Notes under the pieces: generated by a model
The model's input: the letters and a program-made list of their open reading frames with translations, nothing else
The model's database searches: none
What the model was told of the DNA's origin: nothing
Position numbers and translations under genes: made by a program
Source of the DNA: JBEKHI01 sp050012355
Lineage (GTDB): Bacteria > Actinomycetota > Actinomycetes > Streptosporangiales > Streptosporangiaceae
DNA: 17,252 nt
Assembly: GCA_050012355.1 (NCBI GenBank)
Contig: JBEKHI010000151.1
Span: 1 to 17,252 of the forward strand
Reading direction: 5' to 3'
In this document: positions 12,252-17,252 of the stretch, piece after piece
Layout of the letters: each line of letters starts with the position of its first letter
Position numbering within the stretch: position 1 is the stretch's first letter

Positions 12252-14969
12252 GTGGCGCGCGAACTGGACGAGGATGAGCTGATCGGGAACTGGACCCTGG
12301 TCGGCGATGAGCTGAAGCAGTTGTCCGGGCGCCGCGGTGCGACGAAGCTCGGGTTCGCCTTGCTGCTGCGGTTTTACGCGGTGGCCGGCAGATTCCCGTC
12401 AGGCCGGAGCGAGCTTCCGGACCAGGCTGTCGCCTACGTTGCGCGGCTGGTGGACGTTCCCGCGTCTGACCTCGGGTTCTATGAGTGGGACGGCCGGACG
12501 GTCAAGGCTCACCGGGCTGACATCCGCAGGTACTTCGGGTTCCGGGAGTGCTCGGTCGCGGACGCGGACAAGGCGGCGGAGTGGCTGGCCGCGAACGTGT
12601 GCGAGAAGGAACGGCAGGCCGACCGGGTCCGTGAGGAACTGCTGGCGTACCTGAAGCGCGAGCAGGTCGAGCCGCCGGCCCGTGACCGGATCCGGCGGGT
12701 CATCGGCACGGCCCTGCGGCAGGCCGAGCAGGCGCTGATCACGCGGATCGCCAGCCGGGTGCCCGCTGAGGCCGCCGCCCGGATGTGGGCCCTGATCGCG
12801 CGGGCAGCCGACCCCGGCGACCGGGACGACGCCGGGCCCGGAGACGGCGCGCTGTTCGGCGCTGCGGAGGTGGCCGGGACGGACGTGTTCGCGGCGGTCC
12901 GCGACGAGCCGGGCAACGTCAGTGTGAAGACCATCGGGCAGGAGGCGTTCAAGCTCGGCGCGATCCGCGCGGTCGGCCTGCCCGGCGATATGTTCGACGA
13001 CATAGCCCCGAAGGTGCTGGCGGGCTGGCGGGCCCGGGTCGCGGCCGAGGCGCCCAGCCACCTGCGCTCCCACCCGCCCGAGGTCATGGTGACGCTGCTG
13101 GCCGCCTACCTGTACTGTCGGCAGCGGGAGATCACTGACGCCCTGGTCGACCTGCTCATCGCGACCGTGCACCGGATCAACGCCCGCGCGGACACTAAGG
13201 TGACCAGCGAGTTCGTCGCGGAGCTGAAGCGGGTGTCGGGCAAGGAGAACATGCTGTTCAGGATGACCGAGGCCGCCCTGCGCTCTCCCGGGGACAGGGT
13301 CGAGGACGTCATCTACCCGGCAGTACCCGGAGGGCAGGAGACGCTGGCGGCGCTGCTTCGCGAGTACCGGGCCAACGGCACGTCCTACCGGCAGCACCGG
13401 CAGCGGGTCTTCAAGGCTTCCTACACCAGCCACTACCGGGCCGGGCTGATCCAGATCGCCGAGGTGCTGGAGTTCGGGTCGACCAACACCGCGCACGCGC
13501 CCATGGTCGAGGCGCTCGCGCTGATCAAGCGGTACAAGGCGGACATGCCCGGCCGGGCCAGGTGCTACGCGGCCGACGAGCGCGTCCCCGTCGAGGGGAT
13601 CATCCCGCCCGAGCTGGCGGAGCTGATGTACACGGGCGACGGCAGGCACCGGCGGATCCTGCGCACCGTGTACGAGTGCGGGGTGTTCCAGGCGCTGCGG
13701 GAGAAGCTGCGGTGCAAGGAGATCTGGGTCGTCGGCGCGGAGAAGTGGCGCAACCCCGACCTCGACCTGCCGGCCGACTTCGAGGCGAACCGCGCCGAAA
13801 ACTACGCGAAGCTCCGCAAGCCGCTGGACCCCAGGCGGTTCACCGGCGAGATGCGGGAGGAACTGGAGGCCGAACTGTCGGCGCTGAACAGCGCGCTCGG
13901 CGGAAAGGGCCTTGCGTGGCTGAAGATCGCCGACCGCGGCCGCAGCGGGGCGGTCCACGTCACCCCGCTGGACGCCGTGCCCGAGCCGCGGAACCTGCGC
14001 CGGCTGAAGACCGCGATCCGGGACCGGTGGGGCGTGGTCCCGCTGATGGACATGCTCACCGAGACCTGCCTGCGCACTGGCTGCCTGAGCGCCTTCACCC
14101 CGGCCGGCACCCAAAACCACCTCGACCCGCACGTGCTATTCGAGCGGCTCCTGCTGCTGGTCTACGCCTACGGCACCGGGGCCGGGATCCGCGCGGTCGC
14201 CGCGGGGGACCACCCGCACACCGAGGACGACCTGCGCTACGCGCGGCGCCGTTACCTCACCGTCGACGCCTGCCGTCAGGCCGCCCGCATCATCGCCGAC
14301 GCGACCTTCGCCTCCCGGCAGGCAGCGCTGTGGGGCGAGGGGACGACCGCGGTCGCGTCGGACTCCACGCACTTCTCCGCGTTCGACCAGAACATCTTCA
14401 CCGAGTGGCACTCGCGCTACCGGAGGGCGAAAAGAGGCGTCCTGATTTACTGGACGGTCGACACCGTCGGGTCGATGGCGGTGCACAGCCAGCTGATCAG
14501 CTGTTCCGCCTCCGAGGTCCACGCGATGGTCGAGGGGGCGATGCGGCACGGCACCAGCATGGAGGTCGAGCAGAACTTCGTCGACTCCCACGGCGCCAGC
14601 TTCGTCGGGTTCGGCATCACCAGGCTGCTCGACTTCGACCTGATCGCCCGCTTCAAGCAGGTCAACACGATGAAGCTGTACGTACCGGGCTCTGCCGGCC
14701 AGTACGCCTACCCCGCGCTCGCGCCCGCGCTGACCAGGCCAGTCCGATGGGAAATCATAGAGAACAACTACGACCTCATGATGAAGTACGCGACCGCGAT
14801 CCGGCTGCGGACCGCCTCCACCGAGGCGCTGCTGCGCCGCTTCACCTCCGAGACCACCCACCCGGCCTACGCTGCAATGCTCGAGACGGGCCGCGCCCAG
14901 AGGTCGATCTTCCTGGCCCGCTGGCTTCGCGACCGCGATCTGCAGCGACTCGTGCACGTTATCCGGTAG
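12252..14969 (+). pseudogene. tnpA: Tn3-family transposase TnpA, truncated before its third catalytic residue
   Basis: From GTG 12252 the frame encodes 905 residues; a TTG at 12198 in the same frame would add a leader unlike the family. The N-terminal DUF4158 domain starts ELDEDELIGNWTLVGDELKQ. The DDE_Tnp_Tn3 domain has TTAVASDSTHFSAFDQN with D704, and QNFVDSHGASFVGFG with D778. The stretch TEALLRRFTSETTHPAYAAM precedes LARWLRDRDLQRLVHVIR and stop. Known Tn3-family proteins (about 960-1000 residues) continue with an EGLNVVENWN-type motif, whose Glu is the third catalytic residue, then about 100 more residues. Here the frame stops just before that motif, and no continuation appears in other frames. 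The protein should therefore be unable to transpose by itself. Before that point there is no frame break, so the loss looks recent or the shortened protein is kept for some other use. Confidence 0.82.
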
Positions 14970-14992
14970 CCCGGCCGGGACGGAGGCTCACA

Positions 14993-15955
14993 GTGGCGGC
15001 GACCGTGGCGAAACTGGATGCCCAGCGGGGCAGGCAACGGCCAGCGGAGGCCGGGGGCCCGACCGTGCGCGCCGCGATCGACAGATTCCTGGACTCCCCG
15101 GACGTCAGGGCGAACCCGAACACCCTGCGCGCTTACACCAGCGTGCTCGACCGCGTCGGCGAGGAGACCGGCACCGGCCGCCTGCTGGCCCAGGTGCTCG
15201 ATGACGAGATCGCCGACGCGCTGACCACGCTCTGGGGCGACGCGAAGCCGGCGACCTGGAACCGCAACCGCGCCGCGGTCGGCTCCTGGCTGGCCTGGTG
15301 CACCGAAAGGGAGCACTGGGCCGCGCCGCCACTCCCGGCAACGGCGAAGCGGCGCCGGGAGAACAACGACTACACGAAAGCCGTGTCCCGTTCGCGGATC
15401 GACAGACTTTGCCGTCGCCGGGACGTGCCGCTGCGGGAGAAGACACTGTGGCGGCTGCTCTACGAGTCCGCCAGCCGCGCCAGCGCGGTCCTAGCGCTCA
15501 ACGTCGAGGACCTGGACCTGCCAAACAAGCAAGCCCGGATCACCGCCAAGGGCGGCGACACGATGTGGATTACCTGGGGCACGGATACGGCGCACCTGCT
15601 GTCTCGCCTGATCGCCGGGCGCGAACGCGGGCCGCTGTTCCTATCCGAGCACCGGCCCGGCCCGCACCGCCTTGCCACCACCGACCCCCGCGACATCTGC
15701 CCGGAGACCGGCCGCGTCCGGCTGGGCTACGACCGCGCCCGTGTCCTGCTCGCCCGCTACGCCGACGGCCTGAGGCTGCACCAGCTCAGGCATTCCTCGG
15801 CCACCCACCTCGGCGAGGCCAACGTCTCCGCCAGCGTGATCATGGCCAAGACCGGGCACAAGAGCCTGCGGTCGGTGCAGCGCTACGTCAAGCCAGGCCT
15901 TGTAGCCGTCCACGCGGCCACCGAAACGCTATCCAGTCCCCGCCGGCGAGGCTGA
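14993..15955 (+). CDS. Tyrosine recombinase (phage-integrase/XerD-like, possible TnpI role)
   Basis: The GTG at 14993, 7 bp after CGGAGG, gives 320 residues. An N-terminal core-binding (SAM-like) domain covers about 24-110 (NPNTLRAYTSVLDRVGEETG ... TWNRNRAAVGSWLAW). All catalytic residues are visible in the second domain: R162 in ESASRASAVLALNVEDLDL, K186 in ITAKGGD, H263-QL-R266, H289 in KTGHKSLRS and nucleophile Y298 in QRYVKPG. Such enzymes cut and rejoin DNA at short inverted sites; in Tn3-family elements of the Tn4430 kind they resolve cointegrates. It lies 23 bp after the transposase stop on the same strand, as a TnpI would, but the family resembles a common actinomycete integrase group, so it could belong to another element that landed here. 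No att or res site was recognised nearby. Confidence 0.9.
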   Translation: MAATVAKLDAQRGRQRPAEAGGPTVRAAIDRFLDSPDVRANPNTLRAYTSVLDRVGEETGTGRLLAQVLDDEIADALTTLWGDAKPATWNRNRAAVGSWLAWCTEREHWAAPPLPATAKRRRENNDYTKAVSRSRIDRLCRRRDVPLREKTLWRLLYESASRASAVLALNVEDLDLPNKQARITAKGGDTMWITWGTDTAHLLSRLIAGRERGPLFLSEHRPGPHRLATTDPRDICPETGRVRLGYDRARVLLARYADGLRLHQLRHSSATHLGEANVSASVIMAKTGHKSLRSVQRYVKPGLVAVHAATETLSSPRRRG

Positions 15956-16042
15956 CCCGCGCCCACACCGCGAGTACCCGCAGAAAGCCCAGCTCACCCA
16001 GCGATAACCACGCTCGTTTAGACCGGGTGACACGCTTGTTAA

Positions 16043-16162
16043 GGGCACCCCAACGCCCACGCCCGCCACCCCGGCGTGCTGGCCGTCCAGCGCCGCGAAC
16101 GCGCCCGCATCCGCAGCGAACGCCAGCAACGCTGGGGCCGCCCGAAACCTAAAGCTGCATAA
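16043..16162 (+). pseudogene. Possible C-terminal remnant of an unidentified protein
   Basis: After an in-frame TAA at 16040, a 39-codon stretch reads GHPNAHARHPGVLAVQRRER, then ARIRSERQQRWGRPKPKAA, and ends at TAA 16160-16162. It has no start codon or ribosome site. The basic, helical look resembles the tails of mobile-element proteins, but I cannot name a family. The rest of 15956-16192 shows nothing clear, including no tRNA gene. Confidence 0.25.
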
Positions 16163-16192
16163 CCGGGCCGGTGCACGTTCGCGGCCAGCGCA

Positions 16193-17251
16193 CTAGCGAT
16201 GGCCGCGCAGGTCGTCCAGGAAGCTGCGGGCGGCGGAGACGGCGTCGGTGCCGCGGCGGTAGGCTTCCGCGGCGGTGCGGCCGACGGTCCCAGTCAGGCC
16301 GGGTACGCCCATGGTGGCGTCGATCAGCGGGTTGCCGGTTTCCTCGACGACGCGGGTGCCGGGCGGGATGTGCGGGCGGAATCCGGCCGGGTCAGCGGTC
16401 TCGCCGGGATCCGTTGTGACGCCGTCCAGTTCCCACCATTCCGCGGGGGCGTCGCCGACGTACGCGATCAGCCGGAGCAGGCAGCCGGTCTCCGCGTCCA
16501 CGATCGCATCGGCCGGGTAGAACGCCGGGTAGAACATCGTCGGCCCCGCGTGCGCCGCACCGTCGCCGCGGGTCACCCGCAGGTGGTAGCCGCGGCGGCC
16601 GTGGTAGGTGATCTCTACGCCGCCGGACAGCCGCTCGCCGAGCAGCCAGGACGAGCCGACCAAGCTCGCGATTTCGCCCGTCATCGGCCGCGCCGGCCCC
16701 ACCCGGGCCCTGTTTTCGTGGATCCCCCAGTACTGCTCTCCGTCGCAGGCCCTCACGAGCGGTCCGGGCCCGCCCTGCCAGGACGAGTAATCGAGGTAGT
16801 ACAGCTCGGGGCCCCCGATACGCAGCTGGCCGGCCGTCAGGGTCACCGTTCCGTTCCGGGCTAGCGTGTCGAACAGATAGCCGGCGCCGGCGCCGGCGCC
16901 GTGCCCCGCCGCGCGGAGCGTGCCGGCCGCCTGGCCCAGAACCGCCTTCGCGTCGTTCCACCGCCGCACCGCGGCGCCGCGGACCTGAGGGTCGTCGCCG
17001 TCATACTGACCGCTGCGGTAGAGCAGGCCGAGCAGGTCGTCGGAGGGCGGCGGCCCGTCTGCGGGATCGAGCGGGCCCGGTTCGGGAGACGGCATCGCGG
17101 CCAGGAAGCTGGCCTCGGCGGCCGGGCGGCGGCCGGGCAGGTGCGGTGCCAGCCGGAGCCAGGCCCCGAGGCCGCCCGCCGCCAGGCCGGCCGCGTTCGC
17201 CGCCACCTGCCAGCCGAGCCCGCTCCGCCCGGGGGCATCCTCCGGATCCCG
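16193..17251 (-). CDS. Actinobacterial protein of unknown function, C-terminal part (5' end outside window)
   Basis: The minus-strand frame is open to the right edge (residues before the GTG at 17206 read PEDAPGRSGLGWQ), so the start may lie outside the window; from that GTG it would be 337 residues. A hydrophobic stretch near the front (QVAANAAGLAAGGLGAWL) may be one membrane segment, followed by a Pro-rich linker. The globular part has many short strands: GTVTLTAGQLRIGGPELYYLDY, GEQYWGIHENRARVGPARPM, GEIASLVGSSWLLGERLSGG, VEITYHGRRGYHLRVTRG and DAIVDAETGCLLRLIAYVG. This pattern resembles outer-leaflet LolA/LppX-like beta folds in which the DAETGCLLRL strand is typical, but similarity is weak. 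It is probably anchored to the membrane with the domain outside. A Gly/Ala-rich run (HGAGAGAGYLF) sits mid-protein. The stop is 30 bp from the remnant at 16043-16162 on the other strand. Confidence 0.65.
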   Translation of the reverse strand, partial: RDPEDAPGRSGLGWQVAANAAGLAAGGLGAWLRLAPHLPGRRPAAEASFLAAMPSPEPGPLDPADGPPPSDDLLGLLYRSGQYDGDDPQVRGAAVRRWNDAKAVLGQAAGTLRAAGHGAGAGAGYLFDTLARNGTVTLTAGQLRIGGPELYYLDYSSWQGGPGPLVRACDGEQYWGIHENRARVGPARPMTGEIASLVGSSWLLGERLSGGVEITYHGRRGYHLRVTRGDGAAHAGPTMFYPAFYPADAIVDAETGCLLRLIAYVGDAPAEWWELDGVTTDPGETADPAGFRPHIPPGTRVVEETGNPLIDATMGVPGLTGTVGRTAAEAYRRGTDAVSAARSFLDDLRGHR

Positions 17252-17252
17252 G

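Noticed and set aside
12399..14132. Long open frame (577 codons) on the minus strand opposite tnpA
   Set aside because: Open antisense frames are common in high-GC DNA with G/C third positions. Its composition is Arg/Gly/Pro/Asp-rich without any domain, and the plus strand has a clear Tn3 transposase.
15956..16192. tRNA gene or att core as integration target of the tyrosine recombinase
   Set aside because: No T-loop (GGTTCGAATCC-like) or cloverleaf arms seen, and no direct repeat of this stretch found elsewhere in the window.

Overview
The window is high-GC DNA with GTG and ATG starts, strong G/C third-position bias, NarL-type two-component pairs and a ClpC-type chaperone of a form seen in actinomycetes. 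I read it as a filamentous actinobacterium (Streptosporangiales-like or related), but the sequence alone does not fix the genus. All calls come from reading motifs; no database search was run.

Layout. (1) 1-1149: the 3' end of a degenerate histidine-kinase-like gene, overlapping a NarL/FixJ response regulator. (2) 1386-2075: a free-standing B3/B4 (PheRS-beta-like editing) domain protein, followed by two tandem imperfect palindromes and a 38-bp palindrome. (3) 2224-4513, minus strand: a decayed LppX/LprAFG-like lipoprotein remnant, then a DesK-like histidine kinase and a response regulator joined by an ATGA overlap. (4) 4633-6323, plus strand: an ABC ATPase/permease pair divergent from the kinase operon. 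The spacer holds a cluster of AGCCGGAA-type half-sites, a natural candidate operator for the regulator. (5) 6324-7266: three exact copies of a 16-bp repeat, a very strong hairpin and a small gene of unknown function. (6) 7267-10857: a ClpC/ClpL-like double-AAA+ chaperone with a Gly/Trp insertion in its first pore region, a DedA membrane protein, and a small DUF6582-like protein on the opposite strand. (7) 11092-16162: an accessory block with a PD-(D/E)XK-like protein, a DUF3846 protein, a Tn3-family transposase cut just before its third catalytic residue, and an intact tyrosine recombinase 23 bp downstream. (8) 16193 to the right edge, minus strand: the C-terminal part of an unidentified actinobacterial protein.

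How the parts work together. The kinase/regulator and ABC exporter look like one sensing-and-efflux module. Clp and DedA overlap and probably share a transcript in a stress-response setting. The Tn3/integrase block is a mobile element or its remains; the nuclease-like and DUF3846 genes sit at its left flank. The features that known genes do not explain are the 16-bp repeat array with its hairpin (6360-7152), the altered AAA+ pore segment coinciding with a G-quadruplex motif (8146-8169), and the loss of the transposase catalytic Glu beside an intact recombinase (14930-15955).
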